Shown here in pieces: positions 34,566 to 42,469 of a DNA stretch of 64,000 nucleotides; within the stretch, counting starts at the first letter, position 1, and every line of letters starts with the position of its first letter. Both the position numbers and the translations under genes were made by a program. The notes under the pieces were generated by a model, which was not told the origin of the DNA, did no database searches, and saw nothing but the letters and a program-made list of their open reading frames with translations. The DNA comes from Shewanella oncorhynchi (GTDB taxonomy: Bacteria > Pseudomonadota > Gammaproteobacteria > Enterobacterales > Shewanellaceae): contig NZ_JABAEB010000014.1 in NCBI RefSeq assembly GCF_012584455.1, positions 1-64,000 on the forward strand, given 5' to 3'.

Positions 34566-35110
34566 CAATCCACCCTCGACAGTTTTAACAACTTACGCAG
34601 ATCCGCAATCAGCGCCTTGCCTTGAGCTAAATGTGCTTCTTTGCCCTGCACTTGAGGATAGCGCAGTACTAAGCTGCCTAAGGGATCGACTATGATTAGC
34701 TGCTGTTCATCTAACCATTTGCTTAAGCCTGCATTGGCGGGACGAGTATTGAAGTTAAAGGTGCTTAAGGCGTTAAGATCGCTGTCGGGATGAGTGAGTA
34801 TCAGCGGTTCGACTCGCGCCTGATCTGGCCCTAGCGCTGTGTGGCTTTGGCGCAAAATATACAGGCGTTCGCGGCAAGCATCGTTGCATTTGGCGGGCAA
34901 TAAATACAGTAGTTGCCATTCTTTGGGATTAGAATTTTCAACCCCAAGGCTGGCATAACTGGTTTCGGGACTGATCAGCTCGCCATGATTGGTGGCACCG
35001 CCATGGTATAAATTCAGGCTCAGCACTAGCTTAGCAATCACTACGGGGGCAATAAACGCCAGCAGTAATAGCCCTAATGCTTTGTGTTTAGATTTGTTCT
35101 GGGAGTTCAT
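34565..35110 (-). CDS. Membrane-anchored hypothetical protein in the cox operon
   Basis: 181 residues from ATG 35110, with GAGGAGC upstream. One N-terminal membrane segment (ALGLLLLAFIAPVVIAKLVL), then a periplasmic thioredoxin-like region: WQLLYLLPAKCNDACRERLY has two cysteines (CNDAC, CxxxC) like SCO proteins, and LIIVDPLGSLVLRYP matches the SCO/thioredoxin strand. It is coupled to ctaA by TGATG. Likely a copper or thiol chaperone for the oxidase; not a named family I can confirm. Confidence 0.85.
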   Translation of the reverse strand: MNSQNKSKHKALGLLLLAFIAPVVIAKLVLSLNLYHGGATNHGELISPETSYASLGVENSNPKEWQLLYLLPAKCNDACRERLYILRQSHTALGPDQARVEPLILTHPDSDLNALSTFNFNTRPANAGLSKWLDEQQLIIVDPLGSLVLRYPQVQGKEAHLAQGKALIADLRKLLKLSRVD

Positions 35111-35200
35111 GCTTGCTCCTCTCATTCAAATTATCCCTAAATTATTGTTTTATATTTATTTAGTTTTATTAGTGTCTTGCGAAGTATGGTACGAATTTCC

Positions 35201-35980
35201 CTATTTGCTCCTTGAGTTTGCGACTGTTTGGGCGCTATGGCGTTTTACATATTTAATCCCTTGCCACAGCATTAGCCCTGCAAATACGGCTGCCATCGAA
35301 AACCACTGCAACGCATAGCCCCAATGTTTTTGTGCTGACAGTGGGAAAGGTTGCCAAGGATGGGGCAATGTGAGGGAAGGTAATTGCTCTGGTTGCAACA
35401 CGACAGGTAACACTGGGTGCCCTAATACCTTAGCCATTTCGGGTATATTTAAATTTTGAAAGCGAATACTTGTCCCTCTTTCTGCCATTAAAGCTTGGCT
35501 CAATGGATTGATTTGCTTTTGATAAAGCCTGCCTTCGATATTTAATGCCCCGCTTAGGGGAGTAATGTGAGGCAACTCATCCCGATGGGAACCCGCGGCA
35601 ACAAAGCCTAATTCGACCAGCAACCAAGGTTTTTCAACTTCTACTTGCAGGGGTTGAAAGGCTAAATAGCCCACTTGACCTTGATAGATTTGATTATCCA
35701 GCAGCCAGATTTGTGAGCTCGCGGGAGTGGCGCGTACTTGCAGTCGATAACCCGTTACGCCTTCTTTGCCGACCTTGAGTTGGAGCTGCTCAAAACTTAA
35801 TGGCAGCAAAGCTTGCCTTGCTTCCATTTGGGCTAAAAGTGTCGTTTTATCTTCACCACGGGCTAACTGCCATAAACCCAACTTGACCAATATAGTTAAT
35901 ACAGCCACAGTCAATATCAGTAGAAAAACCGTTAATTTATTCAGCAGAACATGAGGATATTGTATGAATAGCCTGTTCAT
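35201..35980 (-). CDS. SURF1-family oxidase assembly protein
   Basis: 259 residues from ATG 35980 (a 36019 start is possible). Two membrane segments, one near each end (~15-35 and ~225-245), with a periplasmic domain carrying GLWQLARGEDK, GYRLQVRATP and LLVELGFVAAG. SURF1 helps insert heme A into subunit I. The start overlaps, head to head, the divergent small DUF2909 gene by 17 bp. Confidence 0.9.
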   Translation of the reverse strand: MNRLFIQYPHVLLNKLTVFLLILTVAVLTILVKLGLWQLARGEDKTTLLAQMEARQALLPLSFEQLQLKVGKEGVTGYRLQVRATPASSQIWLLDNQIYQGQVGYLAFQPLQVEVEKPWLLVELGFVAAGSHRDELPHITPLSGALNIEGRLYQKQINPLSQALMAERGTSIRFQNLNIPEMAKVLGHPVLPVVLQPEQLPSLTLPHPWQPFPLSAQKHWGYALQWFSMAAVFAGLMLWQGIKYVKRHSAQTVANSRSK

Positions 35981-36182
35981 TTTTAAGTTGGTCTTAGTTC
36001 TGCTGTTGCTATTCATCATTTTTAATCTAGGTCGCGCCTTGTTTATTATGGTGAAAGGTGATGAAAAAGTGCCTATGAGCCGTTATCTTGGTCGGCGAGT
36101 GATTTTCTCCGTGCTCGTTATCTTGTTATTGCTGGTGGCCTTAGGGACTGGGTTAATTAGCCCCAATCCCACGCCTTACTAA
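35964..36182 (+). CDS. DUF2909 twin-transmembrane small protein
   Basis: 72 residues with two membrane segments (LFIFKLVLVLLLLFIIFNLG and VIFSVLVILLLLVALGTGLI). Between them is ALFIMVKGDEKVPMSRYLGRR, characteristic of this family, which is found among cytochrome oxidase genes. GAGGA lies 6-10 nt before the ATG. It is on the strand opposite all other cox genes and ends 4 bp from coxC. Confidence 0.85.
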   Translation: MNSLFIFKLVLVLLLLFIIFNLGRALFIMVKGDEKVPMSRYLGRRVIFSVLVILLLLVALGTGLISPNPTPY

Positions 36183-36186
36183 AGCA

Positions 36187-37062
36187 CTAGAGAACGTAAA
36201 CGAAAATAAACAAACACAGCCAGACCACATCCACAAAGTGCCAATACCAACTCCCCGCTTGGAACGCAAAATGTTTATCTGCGCTAAAGTGCCCCTTCAA
36301 CACTCTGAAAAACAACACGAATAAAAAGAGAGTCCCCAGAGTGACATGCATGCCGTGAAAGCCAGTTAACAGGAAGAAGGTGTTGCCATAAATCCCAGAG
36401 GTTAGGGTGAGTCCCATTTCCCGGTAGGCATGCATATATTCTTCTGCCTGTAAGGCAAGGAAACCCATACCCAAGAGTATGGTGATACCAAGCCAGAGAG
36501 TAATGGCAGAACGTTTACCTTTTTCTAGGCTGACATGGGCGAAATGTAAGGTAACTGAGGAGGTTAGCAGTACGATAGTGTTGATTAATGGCAGTCCAGT
36601 CCATGGCATAGCTTGGGTTTTAGTGCCATCTGGCGTAGTAATGAGCGGCCAAATAGCTTCAAACTGAGGCCAGAGTACTTCGTGGGTCATGGCATTATTC
36701 GATGCGCCACCGAGCCAAGGCACTGCGAACATGCGGGCATAAAATAGTGCCCCGAAAAAAGCCCCGAAAAACATAACTTCCGAAAAAATAAACCAGCTCA
36801 TACCTTGGCGAAACGATCGATCCATTTGGCTAGAATAGAGCCCTGCCATCGACTCTTGGATCACGGTTCTAAACCAACCTACCAGCATGAATAGGATCAC
36901 AGCTATCCCAACCAGCAGCACATAACCGCCACCGGATGCACCTGATTTCAACTGTTGCACGAAAAGGCCTGCACCAGAGGCGATTAAGAACAAGCCAATG
37001 GCACCTACAATAGGCCAGACACTTTGGGATGGAACGTAGTAAGACTGATGTTTCGTTGTCAT
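36187..37062 (-). CDS. coxC: Cytochrome c oxidase subunit III
   Basis: 291 residues with seven membrane segments. Conserved: SEVMFFGAFFGALFYARMF, LTGFHGMHVTLGTLFLF, YWHFVDVVWLCLFIFVYV at the C-terminus. Stabilises the aa3 oxidase. Overlaps ctaG by ATGA. Confidence 0.97.
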   Translation of the reverse strand: MTTKHQSYYVPSQSVWPIVGAIGLFLIASGAGLFVQQLKSGASGGGYVLLVGIAVILFMLVGWFRTVIQESMAGLYSSQMDRSFRQGMSWFIFSEVMFFGAFFGALFYARMFAVPWLGGASNNAMTHEVLWPQFEAIWPLITTPDGTKTQAMPWTGLPLINTIVLLTSSVTLHFAHVSLEKGKRSAITLWLGITILLGMGFLALQAEEYMHAYREMGLTLTSGIYGNTFFLLTGFHGMHVTLGTLFLFVLFFRVLKGHFSADKHFAFQAGSWYWHFVDVVWLCLFIFVYVL

Positions 37063-37640
37063 TTTGCAGCTCCTTGCTCTATGGCAGACGCTAACTGCTT
37101 GTCGGTAATGTCGTAGAGAGTGTAAGAGAGGGTCAGAGTATGGATAGACTCAGGTAACTGAGGATCCACATAGAAAATGAGCGGCAGCTCAGCGCTAGTG
37201 TCCGCCGCTAAGGGTTGTTGATTAAAGCAAAAGCATTCTGTTTTATTAAAATAAGCGGCACCTTGGCCGGGCGAAACTGAAGGTATCGCTTGGCCAATAG
37301 TTGCTTTAGCGGACATATTGCGCGCTAAAAATGCCGTATGGATTAGCTCGCCAGGGTGAACTTCGAGCCGTTTGGTTTGTGGCGCAAATGTCCATGGCAT
37401 GCCTGTTTGTACCTGAGAAATAAATTCCACAGTCACTATTCGGCTTGTATCTACTGTGATTGCTTGATAACTACTCGCGGTATTGGAGGGTTTTCCATTG
37501 ATACCGAGTTGCTCGCACAACACATCGTAGAGCGGCACCAGCGCGAATCCAAAGCCAAACATGCCAATACAGCCGATAACTAACATGCTGATAAGTTTAC
37601 GATTTGACTTAGGTTTATCTTGCTGGTGTTGGGTTGCCAT
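37059..37640 (-). CDS. ctaG: CtaG/Cox11 copper-delivery protein
   Basis: 193 residues. One membrane segment (~16-38), then a periplasmic immunoglobulin-like domain with the copper-binding CFCFNQQPL motif. CtaG delivers copper to the CuB site of CoxA. Lies one base after the coxA stop on the same strand. Confidence 0.95.
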   Translation of the reverse strand: MATQHQQDKPKSNRKLISMLVIGCIGMFGFGFALVPLYDVLCEQLGINGKPSNTASSYQAITVDTSRIVTVEFISQVQTGMPWTFAPQTKRLEVHPGELIHTAFLARNMSAKATIGQAIPSVSPGQGAAYFNKTECFCFNQQPLAADTSAELPLIFYVDPQLPESIHTLTLSYTLYDITDKQLASAIEQGAAK

Positions 37641-37641
37641 T

Positions 37642-39237
37642 TCATTTCACCTCAGGTGGTGTCGTGAAGGAGTGGTAAGGCGCAGGGCTTGGCAATGTCC
37701 ACTCTAAACCCTCGGAACCTTCCCAAGGTTTAGCGGGAGCTTTTTCGCCGCCACGGATGCACTTAATTACTAAAACTAAGAAAATCAATTGCGATAAGCC
37801 GAAGGCAAACCCACCAATCGAGACTATTTGATTAACATCGGCAAATTGAATCGAGTAGTCAGGGATACGCCTTGGCATTCCTGCCAGCCCAAGGAAATGC
37901 ATCGGGAAAAACAGCACGTTGACCGAAATCACTGAACACCAGAAATGCCATTGTCCCAGTCGCTCGTTGTACATGTGCCCAGTCCACTTAGGTAGCCAGT
38001 AATAGGCCGCTGCCATGATGGAGAAAATCGCACCAGTTACGAGTACATAATGGAAATGTGCCACAACAAAATAAGTATCGTGGTACTGGAAGTCGGCGGG
38101 TGTAATGGCGAGCATTAATCCCGAAAAACCGCCAATAGTGAAGAGTATGATAAAGGCTACAGCAAACAGCATGGGCGTTTCGAAACTGAGTGAGCCGCGC
38201 CACATAGTGGCAACCCAGTTAAACACTTTCACCCCAGTTGGCACAGCAATCAACATAGTGCAATACATGAAGAACAGCTCGGCAAACACTGGCATACCTG
38301 TGGTGAACATATGGTGCGCCCATACGAGGAATGACAGAATTGCAATACTAGCCGTAGCATAAACCATGGATGCATAGCCAAATAAGGGTTTACGACTGAA
38401 GGCGGGCACTATGGCAGAGATGATGCCAAAGGACGGCAAGATCATGATGTAAACTTCAGGGTGGCCGAAGAACCAGAAAATATGCTGGAACATCACAGGA
38501 TCGCCGCCGCCAGCCGCATCGAAGAAACTCGTGCCGAAAAACTTATCGGTCAGCACCATAGTCACTGCGCCCGCGAGTACGGGCATAACCGCGATCAGTA
38601 GGAATGCCGTGATAAGCCAAGTCCACACAAATAATGGTAACTTCATCCATGTCATGCCTGGCGCGCGTAAATTCACTATGGTCACAATCACGTTGATCGC
38701 GCCCATGATCGAACTTATCCCCATGATGTGAATAGAAAATACAAAGAGCGCCGTGCTATCTGGGCTATAAGTTGTTGATAGTGGTGCGTAGAAGGTCCAA
38801 CCAAAGTTTGGTCCGCCACCTTCCATAAACAGCGAACTGAGAAGGATAGTGAAGGCGAAGGGGAGTATCCAAAAACTCCAGTTATTCATCCGTGGCAGCG
38901 CCATATCGGGCGCTCCTATCATCATAGGGATCAGCCAGTTAGCAAGCCCTGTAAAGGCTGGCATTACCGCACCGAATACCATGATCAGCCCATGAACAGT
39001 TGTCATTTGGTTGAAAAAGTTGGGCTCGACCAATTGTAATCCAGGTTGAAAGAGTTCAGCGCGGATCACCATGGCCATAGCGCCACCGGTTAAGAACATA
39101 ATGAAGCTGAACCATAAATACAAAGTACCTATGTCTTTATGGTTGGTGGTTAGCAGCCAGCGCATGATGCCCTTTGGCGCACCATGATGATGGTCATCAT
39201 GGGCTGCAGTTTGATCTTGAGTCGTTGTGCTCATCAT
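37642..39237 (-). CDS. coxA: Cytochrome c oxidase subunit I
   Basis: 531 residues, twelve membrane segments. A-family heme-copper oxidase: HGLIMVFGAVMPAF (low-spin heme His), FGHPEVYIMILPSFGIIS (CuB His-Tyr pair), WAHHMFTTGM (CuB histidines), YFVVAHFHYVL (heme a3 and a ligands). Performs O2 reduction and proton pumping. Start ATG 39237 or 39234. Confidence 0.98.
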   Translation of the reverse strand: MMSTTTQDQTAAHDDHHHGAPKGIMRWLLTTNHKDIGTLYLWFSFIMFLTGGAMAMVIRAELFQPGLQLVEPNFFNQMTTVHGLIMVFGAVMPAFTGLANWLIPMMIGAPDMALPRMNNWSFWILPFAFTILLSSLFMEGGGPNFGWTFYAPLSTTYSPDSTALFVFSIHIMGISSIMGAINVIVTIVNLRAPGMTWMKLPLFVWTWLITAFLLIAVMPVLAGAVTMVLTDKFFGTSFFDAAGGGDPVMFQHIFWFFGHPEVYIMILPSFGIISAIVPAFSRKPLFGYASMVYATASIAILSFLVWAHHMFTTGMPVFAELFFMYCTMLIAVPTGVKVFNWVATMWRGSLSFETPMLFAVAFIILFTIGGFSGLMLAITPADFQYHDTYFVVAHFHYVLVTGAIFSIMAAAYYWLPKWTGHMYNERLGQWHFWCSVISVNVLFFPMHFLGLAGMPRRIPDYSIQFADVNQIVSIGGFAFGLSQLIFLVLVIKCIRGGEKAPAKPWEGSEGLEWTLPSPAPYHSFTTPPEVK

Positions 39238-39243
39238 TATCCC

Positions 39244-40776
39244 CTACTGTCCATGACTTGCGATATCAGCAGGTTGCACTGTATCGCCGGTATTGTTGCC
39301 CCAAGCATTGCGTTCATAGGTAATGACTGCTGCAAGTTGCTGTGGGCTAAGCTGTTTGCCAAATGCCTGCATAGCCGTTCCTGTTTTACCGTGCATCACA
39401 ATATCGATGTGATTGGCGACTGGTCCAATGGCGATAGCACTACCCACTAGCGCGGGGAAGGCGGGTGGTATTCCTGCACCTGTCACTTGATGGCAGGCAG
39501 CACAGAAGGTCGCGTAGACAGTTTCACCTTCGGCCATGAGGGCGTCATGGCTGAGTGTGGGGAGGCTTGCGGGATCGATTGCAGCTGAGACGTCTGCAGG
39601 TGCGGGTGTCGGGGTTGTACTGCTTGGTACCGCGGCGGATGTTTGTGCAGAATTGCCGTTCATGTACTCGTTGACGTCTTTGGCTTGCACTGCATCGCCA
39701 GTATTATTGCCCCAAGCATTCCGCTCGTAGGTAGTCACTGCCGCGATTTCTTGTGCGGTCAATTGCTTACTAAACGCTTGCATGGCAGTACCCGTTTTAC
39801 CGTTGAGCACAATTTCAAGGTGACCGCTGAGTGGTCCCGTTGCAATCGGGCTACCTTTAAGGTGCGGAAATACGCCTTGCAACCCTTCGCCATTGGGCTG
39901 GTGGCAGGCTGCGCAGTGCCCGAGGTAAACTTGTTCACCTTGAGTCATCAACTCTTCTTTACTTAGGGTTTGTGATAAAGCGGCTTGAGCGGCTTCAGCC
40001 GCAGCACCTGCGGCTTGTTTCTGCTCTGTTACCCAAGCCTCAAACTCGGCTTCAGGTAACGCTTGTACTACGATAGGCATAAAACCATGGTCTTTTCCGC
40101 AAAGTTCGGCGCATTGACCGCGGTAAATGCCGGGTTTGTCGATGCGAGTCCAAGCCTCATTGATAAATCCAGGGTTGGCATCTTTCTTAATGGCAAAGGC
40201 GGGTACCCACCAGGAATGGATGACATCCTCTGAAGTCATCAGAAAGCGGATTTTGCGGTTTATCGGTAGAACGAGCGGTTTATCGACTTCCAATAGATAG
40301 TTTTCACCCTTGGTTTCGGTGCCTTCAATTTGTGCTCTGGGTGTTGTCAGTATGCTATAAAAATCAATATCTTGATCGAAATAGCTGTAATGCCATTTCC
40401 ATTGGGACCCCGTAACTTTTACGGTGAGATCGGCGTTGCTGGGATCTTCCATTGCGATTAAAGTTTTTGTCGCTGGAATCGCCATTAAGATCAAAATGAT
40501 AAATGGCAGAATCGTCCAAGCGATTTCAACTTTAGTGCTTTCGTGAAAGTGGGACGCGACAGCGCCTTTGGATTTTCTGTGGTTGATCATGGCGTAAATC
40601 ATGACGCCAAAGACCACTAGGCCTATTGCGCAGCAGATATACAAGATGGTCATGTGCAAGTGATAAACCTTGCCACTGATCTCGGTCACGCCAGGGGTCA
40701 TGTTGAACCGCATGTCCGCGGCGGTCAACGGTGGTGCGAAAAGCACCACGAGTAAACAATACAACAATTGCTTCAC
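39244..40776 (-). CDS. coxB: Cytochrome c oxidase subunit II with two fused cytochrome c domains
   Basis: 510 residues from GTG 40776, which has AGGAGA six bases upstream and gives signal peptide VKQLLYCLLVVLFAPPLTAA; longer reading to 40839 lacks one. Two membrane segments, then the cupredoxin domain with the CuA site (IHSWWVPAFAIK, GQCAELCGKDHGFM). Two class I cytochrome c domains follow, with CAACHQPNGEGL and CAACHQVTGAGI, each ending in ITYERNAWGNNTGD or its near copy. caa3 oxidases usually have one such domain. Confidence 0.96.
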   Translation of the reverse strand: MKQLLYCLLVVLFAPPLTAADMRFNMTPGVTEISGKVYHLHMTILYICCAIGLVVFGVMIYAMINHRKSKGAVASHFHESTKVEIAWTILPFIILILMAIPATKTLIAMEDPSNADLTVKVTGSQWKWHYSYFDQDIDFYSILTTPRAQIEGTETKGENYLLEVDKPLVLPINRKIRFLMTSEDVIHSWWVPAFAIKKDANPGFINEAWTRIDKPGIYRGQCAELCGKDHGFMPIVVQALPEAEFEAWVTEQKQAAGAAAEAAQAALSQTLSKEELMTQGEQVYLGHCAACHQPNGEGLQGVFPHLKGSPIATGPLSGHLEIVLNGKTGTAMQAFSKQLTAQEIAAVTTYERNAWGNNTGDAVQAKDVNEYMNGNSAQTSAAVPSSTTPTPAPADVSAAIDPASLPTLSHDALMAEGETVYATFCAACHQVTGAGIPPAFPALVGSAIAIGPVANHIDIVMHGKTGTAMQAFGKQLSPQQLAAVITYERNAWGNNTGDTVQPADIASHGQ

Positions 40777-41120
40777 AAGACTTCTCCTCTGCCAATTGCG
40801 AATAGCAACTACAAAGAAGAGCAACACAGTAAGTCTCAACTCTATGCAAACTCTTCAGTTCCCAAAAAAGCTTTTTTGACTTCAACGTGCGTTGGCGGCT
40901 GTTACTTTTAATCAAGTATTGTTACTGCTGGTAATTAGCCACGCTGGCACATACTGCTGAAATAAATCTGTTCTCTATTTTTAGTGGCACTTCGAGTTCA
41001 ATAAATACTCGATTCATTGACCACGGAAGGTGATATATCATCACCGACTTAACCAACCATACTTGCTGTTTAAATATTGATCAAGATCACTTATTTATCT
41101 AATTATCTGAAAAATTGCCA
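40777..41120. other. Control region upstream of coxB
   Basis: About 340 bp between coxB and the sulA terminator without a supported gene. It should hold the cox promoter. A sequence TTGATCAAGATCAC at 41078-41091 resembles CRP/FNR-type half-sites but is not a full consensus. Confidence 0.4.
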
Positions 41121-41149
41121 AAAAAAAGCCTCACATTCATAGGTGAGGC
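41121..41149 (-). terminator. Terminator of lexA-sulA
   Basis: On the minus strand GCCTCAC pairs with GTGAGGC around 8 nt and is followed by seven T. It lies 31 bp past the sulA stop. Confidence 0.88.
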
Positions 41150-41179
41150 GGCTTTCAAGGTAAAAAATTAAATGAATAT

Positions 41180-41692
41180 TTAGTGTACAGAGCTAAAAAA
41201 AGATTGCTGACAGAAGAGATTGCCTTGCTCAATGCGTACGTCGGCATGTAAGTGACTGTTTACGTCTTCAAGCACTATGCCCATAGCTCGGGCACTTTTA
41301 GCCACGATTTGTAGGCGTCGATTATCCCGCGCATCCAATGATTGAGTCCAAGTAATGACTGCACTGGACGTACCACTTGTTAGGGCTTTTTCCATCGCCC
41401 ACAGGGTTTCGACTTCATCTTTAGCATGTACCAGCAAAACTCTATCCATACGCACACCTGCGCTGGCGAGCATTTGCTTGTAGCCAATACTTGGAGGGTT
41501 GATGAGTACTAACCAACGGCCCTGTTGGCTTAACTGAGCGAGTTGTGCACTCAGATGAATTAATTCTTGGCGACCTTGAGTCTTAGTTGGCATGCAGGCG
41601 ATGGGCGCATGGTGCCAGTCATAGTCAGCATCACGGACTTCATCGAGCCACAAGCCCGGATGGCGGGGGGCATTGCCAAGTAGTTTATTCAT
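41180..41692 (-). CDS. sulA: SulA-like SOS cell-division inhibitor
   Basis: 170 residues from ATG 41692, which overlaps the lexA stop as ATGA. Has the RecA-like fold of SulA without Walker motifs: GRWLVLINPPSIGYKQML, VRMDRVLLVHAKDEVETLWA, AVITWTQSLDARDNRRLQIV. SulA binds FtsZ and stops division during DNA damage. Cotranscription with lexA behind two LexA boxes fits SOS control. Confidence 0.9.
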   Translation of the reverse strand: MNKLLGNAPRHPGLWLDEVRDADYDWHHAPIACMPTKTQGRQELIHLSAQLAQLSQQGRWLVLINPPSIGYKQMLASAGVRMDRVLLVHAKDEVETLWAMEKALTSGTSSAVITWTQSLDARDNRRLQIVAKSARAMGIVLEDVNSHLHADVRIEQGNLFCQQSFFSSVH

Positions 41693-42309
41693 AGCCAATC
41701 TCCATTACGGATCACACCGACGGCGAGTCCTTCAATTGTTAAACTTTGGAAGCCTAAATCCACTTTAATCGGGGAGTAATCTTCATTTTCGGCATGTAGA
41801 TAGACTACATTACCTTTTTTTTCGAAACGTTTAACAGTGACATCGTCATCGACTCTAGCGACAACCACTTGACCATTCCTAGCTTGTTCTACTTTATGAA
41901 CTGCCAGCAAATCACCTTCGAGAATGCCGATATTTTTCATGCTGTCGCCCTTTACTCGCAGTAAAAAATCGGCGGCGGGATGGAACATGCTTGGGTCGAC
42001 TTGGTAGTACTGTTCAACATGTTCTTGGGCGAGGATAGGTTCACCCGCGGCCACTTGGCCGATGAGCGGTAAACCTGTTTCAGTCAAATCTTCGATTTCC
42101 GCAGGCAGACGAATGCCCCGAGATGTGCCAGGCATGATCTCAATGCAGCCCTTTTTCGCCAACGCTTTAAGGTGTTCTTCAGCTGCATTGGCGCTCTTAA
42201 AACCTAAACGTGTTGCGATTTCTGCCCGAGTGGGTGGCATGCCAGTATCGGCAATATTTCGTTTAATTAGCTCTAAAATTTCAGCTTGGCGTGGCGTCAA
42301 AGGTCTCAT
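41689..42309 (-). CDS. lexA: LexA SOS repressor
   Basis: 206 residues. N-terminal winged helix (LTPRQAEILELIKRNIADTG; PTRAEIATRLGFKSANAAEE). Self-cleavage bond in GQVAAGEPIL (Ala-Gly), catalytic Ser in VKGDSMKNIGI and Lys in VVARVDDDVTVKRF. Divergent from plsB. Confidence 0.98.
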   Translation of the reverse strand: MRPLTPRQAEILELIKRNIADTGMPPTRAEIATRLGFKSANAAEEHLKALAKKGCIEIMPGTSRGIRLPAEIEDLTETGLPLIGQVAAGEPILAQEHVEQYYQVDPSMFHPAADFLLRVKGDSMKNIGILEGDLLAVHKVEQARNGQVVVARVDDDVTVKRFEKKGNVVYLHAENEDYSPIKVDLGFQSLTIEGLAVGVIRNGDWL

Positions 42310-42317
42310 GGTGTTTC

Positions 42318-42333
42318 CTGTTTTTCTATACAG
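42318..42333. promoter_or_regulatory. LexA box (proximal)
   Basis: CTGTTTTTCTATACAG fits CTGT-N8-ACAG exactly. It lies 8 bp upstream of the lexA start codon. Confidence 0.9.
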
Positions 42334-42336
42334 TTA

Positions 42337-42352
42337 CTGTTAGTATATACAG
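42337..42352. promoter_or_regulatory. LexA box (distal)
   Basis: CTGTTAGTATATACAG fits CTGT-N8-ACAG exactly, 3 bp from the proximal box. Two boxes in series are also found in front of E. coli lexA and give tight autoregulation. Confidence 0.93.
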
Positions 42353-42469
42353 TATTATTTGCAGCGCAAGTATTAACCACTTTTTAGCTATGTTGGAGAG
42401 AATTAGCGAATATTGCCCATAGTCTGGTATTCTATCGGGCTAGTAAACGCACTTAATTGCATAAGAATA

